The notes beneath the pieces were generated by a model. The model ran no database searches and was not told the DNA's origin. It saw nothing but the letters and a program-made list of their open reading frames with translations. Source: Pithys albifrons albifrons (lineage: Eukaryota; Chordata; Aves; Passeriformes; Thamnophilidae). From it: a stretch of DNA of 64,000 bases. The first letter of the stretch is position 1; every line of letters begins with the position of its first letter. This document shows, one piece after another, positions 23,451-37,752 of this stretch. The stretch spans positions 11,809,733-11,873,732 of the forward strand of contig NC_092473.1 in assembly GCF_047495875.1 (NCBI RefSeq), in the 5' to 3' direction. Both the position numbers and the translations under genes were made by a program.

Positions 23451-26400
23451 GAAAAGATTTTCTGGCAGGTGATGTACCACTTGGAGGTTTTGTATTTAAG
23501 ACCCAGGATCTGTTTTGCATTGTACAGCAAAGAGTACACCATACAGGAATCCCACCCAGACTGGGGCATGGCAATAAGGCACCAGCATGGGAAGTTGCAG
23601 GGAGGAGTTACAGGACAAAAGACTAAGGAAATTAAATCTGTGGAGGAAAGTGGGGGGTATTCAGGCTAAGATATAAGGGTATAGGAAGCCCTGCCTGAAG
23701 GAAGGAAATACATGATTTTGCTTAATTAGTGACTGACAAAGCTGTACCTTGTGGGCATGAGCTGGAAGAGAAAAAAATCCATTTACATAACTGAAACCCA
23801 CTTTTTAGCAGTGAGACTGGCTGTGGTTTGGGACCCACAGTGGAACTGAGCAGGAGATCACTCAGTGCTCAGCACACGGGTCCTCAGCACAGGCAGGAGG
23901 GGTTGGGGTACAATATGTATTTGTTCCCACAGCATTTGCAAAGTGATGGAGGATTTGATGCCAGTATTAGGAAACGGCCCTCTCAGGAGGCCAAGTGGCA
24001 GCTGTTCAATAGCAGCTGGCAACAGCACATTGGGAAGCCCAGCAGAGCCACGTGTCGGCACAGGTGAACTGGGAGAGAACTGCAAAATGTCTGAGATTGG
24101 CCAAGGATTGGGATCCCTTCATCCCTGGGACAAAGGCAGAGCTTGGGGTGACTTCTTTCAGCTGAGACCTCTGGTTTGTCTCATTCCAAACCCAGAGCAG
24201 CATGAGGCCATTAGAGACCAGCATGAGCTGTTGGTTATCCCTCAACCTTCAGGAACACAATAACATGTCTGTTAGATCTCCTTAAGCATTCTCCAAGTCG
24301 CCACTCTATCCTAGAGGGAAATAACCTTGTGCTGAACAGTTTGATTGTCTAGTGCTAATATAACAGGAGAAAACCTATTAAATGTTGGCCTGGTAGGGTC
24401 CTTTGTGTCTGCAGTAGCTTTTCCCTTTCCCTTTTCTTTTTTTTTCTTGTGTTCTTTTTTCTCCCTTTTCCCCTTTCCTTTTCTTTCTCCTTTCTTCCTT
24501 TCCCCACAGACCAGAAATGAGCAAGACCAATGAAATGAAGGCAGAGAAGACAGTGTCTCTATGAATGGAGATTGCAAACCACTTGCAGCATTGCCTGTGG
24601 CCATGCATCCGTTTACTGCTGGGACCAGACCTCCATCCTGCCTCCCTGCTCTCACAAAGGCTGGCTGTCCCTCATGCCTTCCCTACCAAACATCTGAGGA
24701 ATTTTTCCTGCACTTGTGCAACAATCTCTTTCTTCTGCTCCTTTCTCGAGAAACCTCCACAGCAGGATTGGTCCTGGATTGCTTCCTGCTCTCTGTGTAC
24801 CAGCAGTGGCCAAGAACTGGTTGAGACCACCAGGATCCTGAGCCCAGGCAGGATCTGGCCAAGGCTCTGCAAAGAAAGGCATCCCATCCAGATGATGTGT
24901 TGGCCAAAGTGACACCTGGACCTGCTGTGACTGATCTCTCCCTTGCTTCAGCAGAGGCTTCCTTGTCAAGGCAGCACATGGCACTTCAAGGGGAGAACCT
25001 CAGGGCTTCTCCTCTTCTGGCACTGCTGAAGCACTGGTGGCCAGTCAGGAACAGCAGAAGAGAGACACAGTGGACTCTAGAGTGCATCTCCTATGCAGCT
25101 GTGACTCTGAGCTCTTGCTATTAATTTTAAGATCAGTAAGGAACAAGAAACCTGTTCATTCATCACCTGGGTGAAACATCCTTTGGAGGAACACTGGGTT
25201 GGCAGAATCCCTTTCCCCTGTGAGCTGGAGACAGGCAGTTTTGAGGCCTGTACAGCTGTTAAACCATGTACTTGCCCTGCTAACAACAATGCCAGGAAGC
25301 ACTTTCCCCCTGCAGTTGTGTTTGGGTGGTGGGCACACACAGTGATTCCAAGGAGTGAGGAGTGTGAGCAAGGCCATCACAGCAGCTGGTTCACTGAAAT
25401 GAAGGTGTATGTGAGCTTATAGGCTGTGATAGAAACTGCTGCAAACTCTGCTGGGAAAATGTAAGTCACTGGGGAGAGCACAGATCATTCAAAAAGGTGG
25501 TGACCTTACTGTTAAAGTGGCTTTTTATAGAGGTGAGTCCTTAAAGCAACTAATCTTCTCTGTCCCTGACTGTTCATGGGTCTTTGCACATCTTCTGGAG
25601 CAGTGAGAGATGCCTGTTGACCCTCTGCAATTAGTACCCCTGGTTTCATCGACTTTAACATTCTCCCAGGTTCCTTTGAGATGAACAGCTTCATCTGCTC
25701 GTCCTGGACAACCTGAGATGCAGTTACAGCTGAGATGACAAGCAGACATGGGGTAAAACTCACATTCCTAGCACAGCATATGTGAGGGAGAGCTTCCTGG
25801 CTGCTCTCAAGGGATGAGAGGATCCTGAGACCGTGCCATGGCTGTGGCCTGCAGCCACATCAATCCGAGTCATCCAGCCCACTCTAGCAGTGATGCGAGA
25901 TGCCAGTTGTGGGGTTCCAGAGCCCACTTGGTGAGTGCAGTCCTGGTGTGATGCTCAGCTGCGGCCGGCAGTGCTGGCAGCCCAGGCTCTGCCAGCCCCT
26001 CTGCCAGCTCAGCTCAGTCCATCTTGCAAGCTGCGGGGGCAGAGGCTCCAGTGCTCGCTCTCCACTTGCATAACTGCATCCTTCACGTCTCAGTGCCTTG
26101 GTTGGGGTCTGAGCAGGCGCACGTGAGCTGAGCTGTGTTTGCTGCTGGAGCCTTGAGGGGAACTGGGAACATCCATGCATGTAAGGCCATCAGCTCCAGA
26201 GCGAAACCTCCGCCTGACCCAGTAATCATTGGCAGGGATGAGCAGAGGAACCGCTCCTGACAGGCTTTGCCAACCTGCCTTTTTGCAAGAGATGCGTTCA
26301 GAGACCTTAAAACCCCAGCAGCTGGGCTCTGGCTTCAAATAAATAATTCTCCTGCCTTTACTGTGTTTAGGGGATGTGATGAAGACACTATGGTGGTTGA

Positions 26401-29400
26401 GCCCAAGACACTAAGTCTCATTTCATCCCATGTAAATCTGCTGACATTCTGCACTTCAGATCCCTAAATGGTGCTGTTCTAGTTCCTGGTTTGGTCAAAA
26501 GGGACACAACTCTGCATCTTGCCAAAGACCCTGAGATGCTGGTTGGTTTTTTTAGGTTGGCTTTGTGCCTGCTTGGGAGCCTGACCTGGCAGGAGGACCT
26601 CTGCCAAGAGGATCTCCAGCTGCTGCTTCTCCAAATGCCACACATGCAGCCTGGCTGGGACTGAAGGAGGGACTGCATGGCTGGAGGGAGATATTGAATC
26701 CAGACTATTGTCCTGACACCACAGAGATGTGCTCCTGCCCACCATGCAGACAAAAGTGCTTCTATGCTGAGGTTGCAATGTACCCCAGGCCTAGGCTCCT
26801 TCCCCCTGATGTATATGCCTGGGGACCCCTTTCACAGCAATTGCTGAGAAAGCTGTGGGGCACAGCACTCAGTGTCACCCTTGGCATGGGCACAGAAACA
26901 TCCAGTGATGTTGCTCTGTTTTGGCAACCCATGGCCCACGTATCCTGACACTGCCCCAGTGTTTCAAGGTTCCCTGGTTTCCCTGGGCACAAAAGAAGCT
27001 CAGTCTGGCCTCAGATGTCCCAAACCATGTCAGCATACGGTGCCCACACTGCTTGAGTGGCTCCTGTACGTTGGTGTTCACCATACATGCTTTTCCAGCA
27101 AGCTTGAGGTATGCCCAGAGCAGCCAGAAGTAGAGTGTTTGGCTCTCGTTCCATTCCCTCCCTGAAATCAAGAGACTTTTAACTTCAAAAGAAGAAGGCT
27201 TGGGGCTTGCTGGAGAGGATTCAGTGGAAGCATGTCCTGGGAGCAGGTTCTTTAGCTGCTGGAGGAGCCGTAGGGCTTATCCTAGTGTAGTTCCTTCCAG
27301 ATGTGAGAGGAGCATGGGGTGACCTGCAAATAGCTCCGTCTGCTCCAGCCTGCCCCACTTTGCACCCTTCAGCAGCAAAAGGACAGGGGATGCTTGTGCA
27401 TGATTCCCCTTGAGAACTAAACTAACCAGCCACTGGATGTCATTATTGCTCCAAACCAATACATTGAAGAATCTATTCCAGATCTCCAAAAAAAAATGTG
27501 AGTTTTCAGTACGGAAAGCTTAAAATGTGCTTCCTGAGGACACAAATCCATTCTCCTCTTCTCCTGCAGCTCTTGTCTTCCCCAGCACACCTTTGCATGC
27601 CTGGGGACAGGGTGCCTGGGGTTTGGCACAGAGAAGACTCAGTCCTGGGTGACCTCTCTGCCCTTCCCAGGCGCTCCTGTGCTACCTCCTCATCTGTGGG
27701 AATGACATCATGGCTGTTTCTGTAGCAACACAAAGGGGCACTGCAATTCCTGAGTGGGATTGAGCAGAAGGGAGATGTTCCCCCACCCCAGCAGTGTCCT
27801 GTGGGTGCTGCTGGCATGGCCCTGGGCTGGAGAGCAGAGCAAGCACGTCAGAGGGCTTTTGGCTGGTAGCTGATCCGAGAAATCAGGAGGAAAAAAAATG
27901 GTTCAGTTTCCTCCCACTTCGTCTTTCAGCTGGGGACCCCATCTGTCTCACTAGACCTGAACTGAAATATTTTACTTTAGGTTATTTGACCTGACAAACA
28001 CTTTTTCTGCCTTCTCCCTGCTTCACTTTAAAAATGAGCTCTGGTCTTAAAGAAAACTGCCCTTTGAAACCACAGTGGGAAGTTTCATTTACAGAGGACA
28101 GCATCCTTCCTCTGCCTCCTTTGTCCAGGGATTTTAATTGCAATTTTCCCAAATTCAGCCTGATTTCACCAATTATTTTGGATTCTTGGATTGTCCATTA
28201 CCTGGCTAGTTTGATACTTACTGAAAATATTGTGCCCAGTTTGATGGGAGAGCCGATCAGGGGTTCAGCTGATGTCTGACTCTCCCCTCCCCGAGCTGCT
28301 CACAGGTCCTCTCCCAGCAGTCAGAGCGTAGCTGTGCCATCACAGTCACCCATGAGCTCTGGAACAGACTTTTCCCAATATAGTGGGAAGTCTTGGGCAT
28401 CCCATTTGCTGTGTATGGTCAGGACTTTACGAGAGAGTGGAGAACAACTGCAGAGCATGACTGGTGTTTCCACCGCAGTGCAGCACAGAGAGGAGTGGAC
28501 GATCCCTGGGGAAATCCTGGCATGATGCTTGCTGGGGAGAGCTTTCCAATAGCCTGATCTGTACTCTTTCATCTTTATGTGCCTACTTCTAACTTGCCCT
28601 ATTTCAGTTATATCCCTTTCACTGGCTTTTCTTCTTCCACCACAGCCATAAAACAAGCCAGGAAAACACCAACCGCTGCAAGCCTGACCTAAAGAAGTAA
28701 TCCTGAAACAGAGGAGCAAGATGATGATGGGCTGTGCCTCATCTCTAGCTCTACCTTGGGTCCCACAAACATTCTCTGGCCAGCAGCATCATCTTCTGCT
28801 CCCAGTGAAAACCATTGCAAGGAGCAACAGGCCAAGGGAAGAAATTGTTCTGCACAGCCTTGCTCTTACATTCTTGCAGAGAAGAGCTTGGGATAGACCT
28901 TGGGTGCGTGTTGGCAGAAGGGAACCCGTCTCACAGCCTGGTAATAACTCTCAGCATATGCCTGCACTCCCTGCTTGTTTTGACTTGCGTGGGAATCTTT
29001 GCAATCAAAATGATACGACAATTCCAATCATTGTTGATCGCTTTAGGCAGGTGTAATTCAAGCTCTGGCTGCAGACGGCTGTCATTTAATTAACAAGGAA
29101 AGAGCCAAAATTCTGTGTAAGACTGAGGAAGGCAAAGAGAAGAGCCTAAGGGGGACTTGTGATCATAGAGAGTGGAGGATGCCTATAGACTTACTCAGAG
29201 TTTAGCTGTTCCCAAAATCAGGTAACGCCGACATCATTCCCTGTGTCACAGGCAGTGACATGTGCTCAGCAAGCTGTGGTAGGCAATACAATTATGTGCT
29301 TATTTCAGTCCAAATCATGGGTAATGACTTACGGACAACACAGAGGGAGCTCTGCACAAGTCTCTTATTGGTACTGTAACCAGCTCTAGAGACTCACAGG

Positions 29401-31961
29401 CTCTGAACCCTCTTTTCTCTTGCTGTTTGACCACTTTGATTTCTTTCCTGGCCCAAGCAGCACTTGCCCTCAGCCCTCCAGGGCCAAGCTCAGCTGGGTA
29501 CAAATGACTGCAGCTCTCTGTGGTTGGTGGAGTGGTGCTGGCCCTCCAACAGTGCAGAATTTGTCCCTGTCCTGCTCCCTTTGAAGATGCTGACTTACCA
29601 AGGGTGGTATTTCTTTGCAGTGGGCTGCAGTACCATGTGTGCCTCTGCTTTCCACACTTCTGACCCAGATTTCAATTTTCTGCTCCTAAAATGAAATTAA
29701 TATATCCTGTTACTGCAGTAGAGAAAATGGTGGGCAGCAAAGGAAACACTTCAGTCCAGCTTATTGTGGGCAAAGTGAGCATGCTTTGAAACCATTTTCA
29801 GGAACTCATGATCAGACAGTGCAATGCTTCACCTTCTGCAGCACCTGTTGTGCTCTCCCTCTTTGTGATCATCTGGTCATGGGATGTGTGTCCACAGCCC
29901 ATCTTCATGCAAGAGAAACTGAGGCACAGTCCTGGCAAATACAATGTGGGAGGTCACTGTGTGGAGATGAGCTCAGGGATCAGAACTGAGCTGTTTTAGC
30001 CCTTGGACCATCCCATTGTGGAATAACTAAATCAAGAGGAAAGGTCAATCTGTAAATATATAGGTGAGTGAAGTCATCTAGAGAGACACCAGAAGAGTTT
30101 TATCTTCCTGCTCCAGCTCCTGGCAGCATCCCTTCACTCATACAGCCCCTCCACCCAGATCCTGCTGGCAGCTGCAGCCCACATTGCTGCACACAAATGC
30201 TGCCATGCTCAAGTGAGAGATCCAGGGAAAGAAAGGCCCCTGTGCTGGGAGCTGTTGAACAGATGGGATTTCCAGTTGCAGAGATGGCAGAAAATGTCAC
30301 CCTGTTGTCCCTTGACCTATGGGAGTACCTGTGTGCATTGGTACAACCTTGCACTCGCATGACCCAGAGCATGCAGCATGCAGGATTTAGTCCAGCTCAA
30401 TAAAACCACCCTTGGTGTCCCATTCAGTGTTCTGGCTTCTGATTTGACATCCCTGAGCTACCGGAATGGCAGGGCCTTGTACTTTTGGAGAGAAGGGAGA
30501 TGAAAATCCAGAGGAAATTGCTGGCTTCCTGCAGTGCTGACTCTGAGTTGTTTGATATTCTCTCTTTTTTAAGGTTTGCTTGTTTTAAAGCAACATTAAT
30601 TGGAAAGATGCTGGAGTGTCAAATAGAAACCACTCCCTGAATAACCTTGCTAATGAGCATGTTATTAAAGCAGGGTTAGGAGCTCCCTAGAGGGCTCTCA
30701 CTGGATAGGATTAAATTAAAAAAAAATCATCTAAACTAGACAGAAAATCTCTGCAAGTCTACAGTGATGAATATAGAAAAGTCCAATGAAAAGTGGCTTT
30801 GAAAGGTTTAAATGTATGTCTTCCTATCTGGGACTAGACTTCTCCATCCCTCAGGGCTCACTCAGGCAGGGATAAAGTTTCTAATGAAGCAGAGGGTGAA
30901 GGACTCGCAGCTCAGATCCTGGCAAGCCCAGTCTTCAAGTGGTCAGGTCCCCAAGCCCCCAGCACTTGCCCATGTAGGTCAGCAAGGGCAGTCCCTGGGG
31001 ACCACCAAGGGGGACAATGTCTCTGCCCAAGCAATGTGGCTTGCAGGAGGCAAGGGCCAGCAGAGATGGGGATGTGGAGAGCCTGTGTCAGGAGATGAGA
31101 GAGTGCCTGTTCTCTCTGCAAAGCATCGCTTTAATCTGACTCCACTGAAGAGGTGTCCAAATAAAGGCCTGTGGTTCTCCATTTTCAAGTGGTGGCATCT
31201 CGTAACTCCCTGTTGATCTGCCTCTCCCTTAGGTCTGGAGGCATCTGTGAGCCAAGGATGCAGCAGTAGTTCTAGAGCAAATGGGACTGTGGGATGTGGT
31301 CACACATCCACCCTCTGACAGCAGTGTGGGGGTGCTGGTCCCCACCCCATCTCCGTGTTCATCCAGCCAGGAGCATTGGCCACTGAAGCAGCTTCGGGGA
31401 GGGACAGTGAAGAAGAGATTTTGTGGTTCCCCGTCCCTTTGCTCCTGCTGGAAAGGATGTGGGAGGATTCAGGGCAGGAAAACTGTTCTCATACCATCTG
31501 AAGACAGGCATGAAATGCTTTAGCAAAGCTTCCCTGCAGGCAACAGCGACTTCCAGAGCAATTCCAGCTTTTTTTTGTGGCTTGCCCTTGCTTCCCGTGA
31601 ATGGTGGGCAGGTCAGCCCTGCCCCAGCCGCAGCCGGCAGCTGGCTGGGGAGTGATTGACTGCACCTGCAGACGAGGAGCTTCATGACTTTAGGCCATTC
31701 TTTGCCAGCATTACCATGGAGCACATTTTCAGGGAAGCTTGGCTGCCTGGGCTGCTCATGCCCAAATATTTGGGCTTTGCAGGCACAAGCATCTTCTCAG
31801 AGAGGATTTTGTCCATGTGCAGAAGGAGATGTATTGCCTGCCTTTGCAAAGCGCTGCCTGACAGCCTAATGCAAAACACGCCAGCACCAAGCTGTGACTC
31901 TAAACAAAGAGAGAGAAAACGTTGTATTTTTATTTTCTTTGCTGCTGCAGTGAGTTGGGTT
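23451..31961. other. intergenic, no gene recognised
   Basis: About 8.5 kb of mixed composition. The only notable local feature is the pyrimidine tract at 24418-24505. Frames up to 132 codons show no family similarity. Confidence 0.5.
24418..24508 (+). repeat. polypyrimidine tract ending in acceptor-like CAG
   Basis: About 88 bases of almost pure C and T, with CCCTTTTC variants, end in ttcctttccccacag. It is a simple-sequence tract; the ending also happens to be a strong splice acceptor on the plus strand, but no coding exon follows. Confidence 0.7.
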
Positions 31962-32181
<220 letters not shown>

Positions 32182-35100
32182 TTGCCTGAGACAGGTATTT
32201 GGATTCTCTCTGCTCCCCAAACTCTTCTCCAGGCTGTCTCCAGCAATCAGACAGAGTGACAGCTCTGAAACTCTCCAAGTTAACAAGTTCAAGTGCTGAT
32301 GATTAACTAGATTCACAAAGTTGATTGGAAAAAAATAGGGATATAAATAAATATTCCTGGAGATATTCCACCCCCTGTAGTCATGAACTTTGAATAATTG
32401 GAGGGAATTATGCTGAGTACTAATCAAAAGGGTTGTTTTTTTTTTAATTTGCTAATTACTGCTGGGTTTCATCAGTGTCAGACTCTAATCATCTCAAGAC
32501 ATGTTAATTGACCCTTGGGAGTTGTTTATCTGATGCAGAAAGTTTTAGATGGGGTCATACAAAGAAATGCAATCACTAAGGTTACTTCTTGCCTGCCACT
32601 CAGCTGGAGAGAAGAGTTAAAAAGACTTTGGGCCTTGAGGATATGTGTAGTGCCCTTCCCATCAACTGAGCTCTGGAAAGGCTCCTTGTGGACATTGTGG
32701 CTTCCTCCATCATTGGATCCCTTCACTTTCTTGTGCCTTGCACTTCAGTGTCCTCTCTGCCAGTCTCCTTTTTGTTATACACGCAGATAATAACTTTGAT
32801 GATCCACATGCAGCAAGTACTAACAGTGACATCCCTCTGAGATGTGGCAATGCTGTAATGCTGTTCCATTCCATGATAAGATCTGCTGGGAGAGGTTTGT
32901 GGTGCTCCAGGAGTGGGCTGAGGGTCCTGCTGTGAAGCTCAGGCATCACTGTGGAAGGATGTGTGCAAAGAGGAAGGTTTCGGGGAGTTTCCTAATCAAA
33001 TCCACATTCAGACCTTTAAATTCACACTTTGCTTCCACCTCGAGAGAGGGAAGTGACCAGCAGGAGGTGGGAACTGAGAGTCATACTGTGTCAGGCCATC
33101 ACTGGGACCACAGATGGCCTTGGTCTGTCCCTGAGAGCATCTGTATGGCCTCCTCCTCCGAGAGAGAAGAGGCTGCTGAGAAGCACAACTTCAGGGCTGG
33201 GTAACCTTTGCAAGCTGTGTGTGTGCAGAGCAGTCTCTTCCCTATGCTGTGTCAGATTTTCCATTATTACCCCAAAATTCTCTTCCTGGGAATTTTCACA
33301 GCCTGGATACCTCACCTATCTCATGTCCTATTAATTAAACCATTAGAGGTGGGAATTAGTGGAATAAAAGGTGAGGCAGTGGGGAGTAGGGAAGCACTGA
33401 GCAAGGGCTGACAGTTCACCAAGTTTCTCAAGGGCAGGTTTCAGCAATGCCAATGTTTTCATCGTATAATGTTTTAATTAATGACCTTGCTATAAAAATT
33501 AGTCTTATGCTAATGAAATGCTCTGGAGATGCAACGCTGCGAAATATCCTCAGTGAGAGGCACGTAATGTCATACCAGAAGACCTGGGTGATCTCGACAG
33601 GAGTAGAAGTGATTAAATCTAAGAGTGCCAGCAGTGCAAGGTCACAAACATAAGGGCAAATGAGGAGAACTTCTGCTACCAACAGGGAACTGAGCAGCAG
33701 CTCAGGAAAAATGCCTGAGTCACATAGTTAATGGTGGGTGACCACACTGCAGAGATGCAACCCAGCCCAGGATGGGTCTGTCTTGTCCATCTCAGTGTCA
33801 CAGCAAGAAGTGGATGTAAGTCAAATACAGAAGAGGAGTATTTCCAGGTGGTGTGTTACCCCCATGGCATGTAGGTGCACCACCAAGAGCTGTACCAGGC
33901 TCTGCACATCTGCTGGAGCCACAGCTTCACTGTGACAGTGATGGAAGGATCTGTGTTCCCATTGCTGACTGATAATATTTCACCACCTATTTTGTACCCA
34001 TTTTCATTTTGATTCTAGGATAATTTGTATCAGTTTATGAAATGAGGCCTTTCCTTCATTGCAGGAAATCACAAAACCAACTGCAGCATCTAGGTATTAT
34101 TGACTTAAGGCATATATAGGCGTGTGTTTATTTGATCACCTTCATTTTTCTAATTTTCCCTTTCCCTTTACCTCTTTATTACGTTGCTGGCTGTTAGAGG
34201 CCCATGAATAGAAATAAACATTCTAGGTAATATTTCTTAATAAAAACCATCATTTATTATTGTTATTCCCTACCAGTAAATGCCCAGCTCCTTCTCTCAT
34301 TTGTTATCAATCTAGATTAACATGTTTTCTGTCAAAGCTGGGATGGATATCTGAATATGACAGCCCTTGTGCCTCCATCCTGGCTGTGCCCAGCTGTAGT
34401 TGCGCTAACACAGGTCAGGTCTCAGCCACCAGCAGCGTGTCATGTGCTGCTACAGCAGGACGCTAAGTATGGAAGAGATTTTTTCAGGCTCCTGCAGTTA
34501 TCCTGTAGTGGTGAGAGGTAAGAGGTTAGAGGCTCCTGACAGTGGTATCTGCTCCTGCACCCCTTGTTATCCTCAAGTGAAGCTGCTACTTGTTTAATCT
34601 CAGCTCAGATCCTTCCCCTCCCATTTACTTCAACAGTTCACCTGAAAATAGAGGTAGAGATGTCTCTGGAAGACACCTGAGCTGTTGTTTACTGTATTGC
34701 CATTTCAAAGAAAAGCCTTTTGTGTAAAAGACACAAAAATAACTAATGACATTAATATAAATATATATTTTAACTACTGTTTAAGGCTGTCACTGGGTTA
34801 AAATAATCCCTGGTGCTGCATCCCAAATGCACAGTAATTATGTGGCGAATCTCTTTATTACAGGGTGTCAGTCAAGCGACGATGTAGCTGTGAGTGAAAT
34901 CGCTTTGCGCCTCCACTGATATTCGCAGCACGGAGCTGCAGGCTCCACAATGCTTCTGGAGGTCTGTGTGCCTGTGCCCAGTATGTCTGATTAAAAAGTG
35001 GCCATAGGAGGGAGAACTGGGCACAGCACTTGGCTCTTGGGGAAGGAAAACAGCTCTGCGAAGTATCTGTCCATCTTCCTGTATCAAAGGAAAACACACA

Positions 35101-37724
35101 GAAATACTTGTCCTAATTATGTGCATCACCAGCTTATACTCTCAGACCACTGGATATCTCCAACCTGGATGTCCAGGTGCTTCAGGCAGAAGCCGGTCCT
35201 GCCTTTGCTAGTCCTGGCAAGCACTGAGCTGCACATGTAGCCATTGTCACCACAGCTGTGGGCAAAGCCCTGGCAGTGCTCCCAGGAAGGTGTGCCTGCA
35301 CCACTGGCTGTGGTGTGGTGCCCTGCCCTGTGCGTGCACAGGGAGTTCTGGGACCATCTCTTACCATTCTTTGTGCTGTGACAAATGCAACAAATCTGTG
35401 GTGGCAGGAGTTGTCTGTCCTCGCAGGCACAGGAGACAGTGGCACAGTGCTGGAGGACTGACAGACCTTGAGTGCAGCCAGCTAGTGGCTTCTAGCATCC
35501 CCACACATGAATCAGAAGAGAGGTCAGGGCAGCCAGGTTAATTCTGCAGCTGGGGTCTCTGGACCCCAATGGGCAGAGTGGATTATTTGGGTTTTGGCCT
35601 GGGGGCTGCAGAGTTGGGCTCTTCCAAGAGTCACTTTAGGAAAAAGCTGCTCAATTTTGTGTCTAAACACAGGAGTGAGATTCTGCTTTCCATTGGAGTT
35701 TGTAACCCCGTCGATCCTCCCTTTTCTGGGCTGGGAACTGGAGAACAAGATGCCAACCCCTGAGCCTCTTGGATTAATGGGAGGGTGAGAAACACAGCCA
35801 TTTCCCCACCTGGGCAAAGAAGTTTTGCTTCATTTTCTTCTGCTGCCACTGCTATCAGCTGCTGAGATCTCATCTGTAACTTCTGCAGGGAGAGAAATCC
35901 TCAGGGAGAGACAGAGCATGCATCCTCTGGGACTGCACACCAGCAGGAACTGCGTGGCAGCAACGAATCTTTCCTTTTCCCACTCTCCTTGGCTGTTGCT
36001 CACTGAGGGTAAATCTTCCCTTTGCTTTTCCTCTTCCAATTTCACTCCTCTTCTCCTGATCCCCTGCCCCTCCACCTCTCATTTTATTTTCCCTCTACCA
36101 CCACCTTCCCCATGTCCCTGCTCTAACAGTGATGAGTCAGGCAGTTTGTGAGCAGAGATTAGAGAAATAACCCCAGGTTTTGCTGCATGACTGTCTTCCC
36201 ACAGGGAGGGCTGGAGAAATGCATTTCCATGTGTTCTTGAGTGAGGGCCAGGGCTGGTGGCTCAGGCCTGGCAGCTGGGGTGAACACAGGCTGTGTTCTC
36301 TGAGGGGAATCTGGGTCTGGTGCAGAGCAGCAAGGGATGGGTTGGCTTGAGGCTGGAGCTACTGCTTTTCCCGGGAGTCTCTGGTTCTAACCTGGCCAAG
36401 GTCAATTTGCTCTGTCATCCCACCTGTCTATCATCAGATAGACAGAGTGTTTTTTCTTGCACACAGATCTTTTGGCTAGGACCAAAAGTCCCACATCCTT
36501 GCTGGTTTGAGAGGGTCTGAAGAACCAAGGACGTGGTTTTCTTGGTCCAAATTCCCCTTTCCTTTCCCCTGTAAGTGGTGTGGTGACTGCTCTGCTACTG
36601 CTTCCCACCAGGGCCTGTGTTTCAGCAGCTCTCAGAAGACATGATAGCAAATCACTTTGGGAACTGTTTATGATAAAAAGTGCAATACAAACAGATAGTA
36701 TCATCATACTCCACTATTAACAGGCTTAAATCCCAAGGATGGGGAGAAGCTCCTGTGGAGAGGAGAGCTATCTCTCAAACACTTCTGCTGCAATTTAAAA
36801 GCACTCCCTAGCCTGGCAAGGCTAATTTAACATCTTTTTTCTCCAGGGAGTATATCTGGGTTTCTCCCTGCTTGAGGCCAGAGCCCTCCATGCTGATTAG
36901 ATGCAGCCAGGGGGTTTGGTTATCGCTTTCCTTGAGTCCTGATGGAACATGATGGAGGTGCCCAGCTGGGCTGCATCCCACAGCGAACCTGCTGGTGCAT
37001 CCCCTTGGTGAGGACAGACCCTGGGGTGGTAATTTGTTTTCTTTCATCAGACCCTGCTCACCTCCAGGCACAACGTACCTTCTCAGGCACATCCCTCTCC
37101 CAGGGGATATCCCACACTTTCAGTTTGCACTGAGGGATAGAAGTTGCTTTATCAGATTATTTCTGAATGGAAGGGTGTTTATATCCAAATGTTGCAGGTG
37201 AGGTTGGTGTTTTGACTGGGCTTTTTAATTTCAATGGCCCTTCTGGAAGAGCTGTGTTTCCAAGCATTAGGTTTGGTTTCTGCTTTGAACAGTGACTCAC
37301 TGAGCCTTAACCTGGGTCCTCCCTGGTGATGCACATGAAGTCAGTGGGGATGCCAGGAATGAAGAGTGGGTGAAGAAGGGGCGTTCTCAGCAGGAGGAAT
37401 AGGGATAGTAAGGATTTAGGAGTTGTGCTACAGCTACAGCCCTGTATGGCCTCCAAGAGAGCATCTTCAGTTCTCACTGCTCACCCTCCTGCCAACACCA
37501 GCTCAATGCACGACTGGGCCCCATTTCAGACACCTCTTAGTTCTGACTAATTTTAAATCACTGTGTTTCCCTTCCTCATTCCTTTTGCAGTGGGGGCTTT
37601 ACCCCACTCAGCATCATTTCCCTGCTCATCTCCGGCTCAGACAAGGCAGGAAACATATTTTCAATGTATTAATTAAAATGTCTTTGCAGCAGAACATCTG
37701 CATGGAGAGCGATAGATCACCGAA

Positions 37725-37752
37725 GTGTGCGTGTGCGCGTGTGCGTGTGTGT
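37725..37752 (+). repeat. alternating GT/GC purine-pyrimidine run
   Basis: Twenty-eight bases strictly alternate purine and pyrimidine (GTGTGCGTGTGCGCG...), a composition known to favour left-handed DNA. It sits within a segment that otherwise looks conserved (37640-37880). Confidence 0.8.

Noticed and set aside
23100..23574. Frames coding for Glu/Arg/Lys or Leu/Ser/Phe repeats
   Set aside because: Produced by the GAGAA array on either strand.
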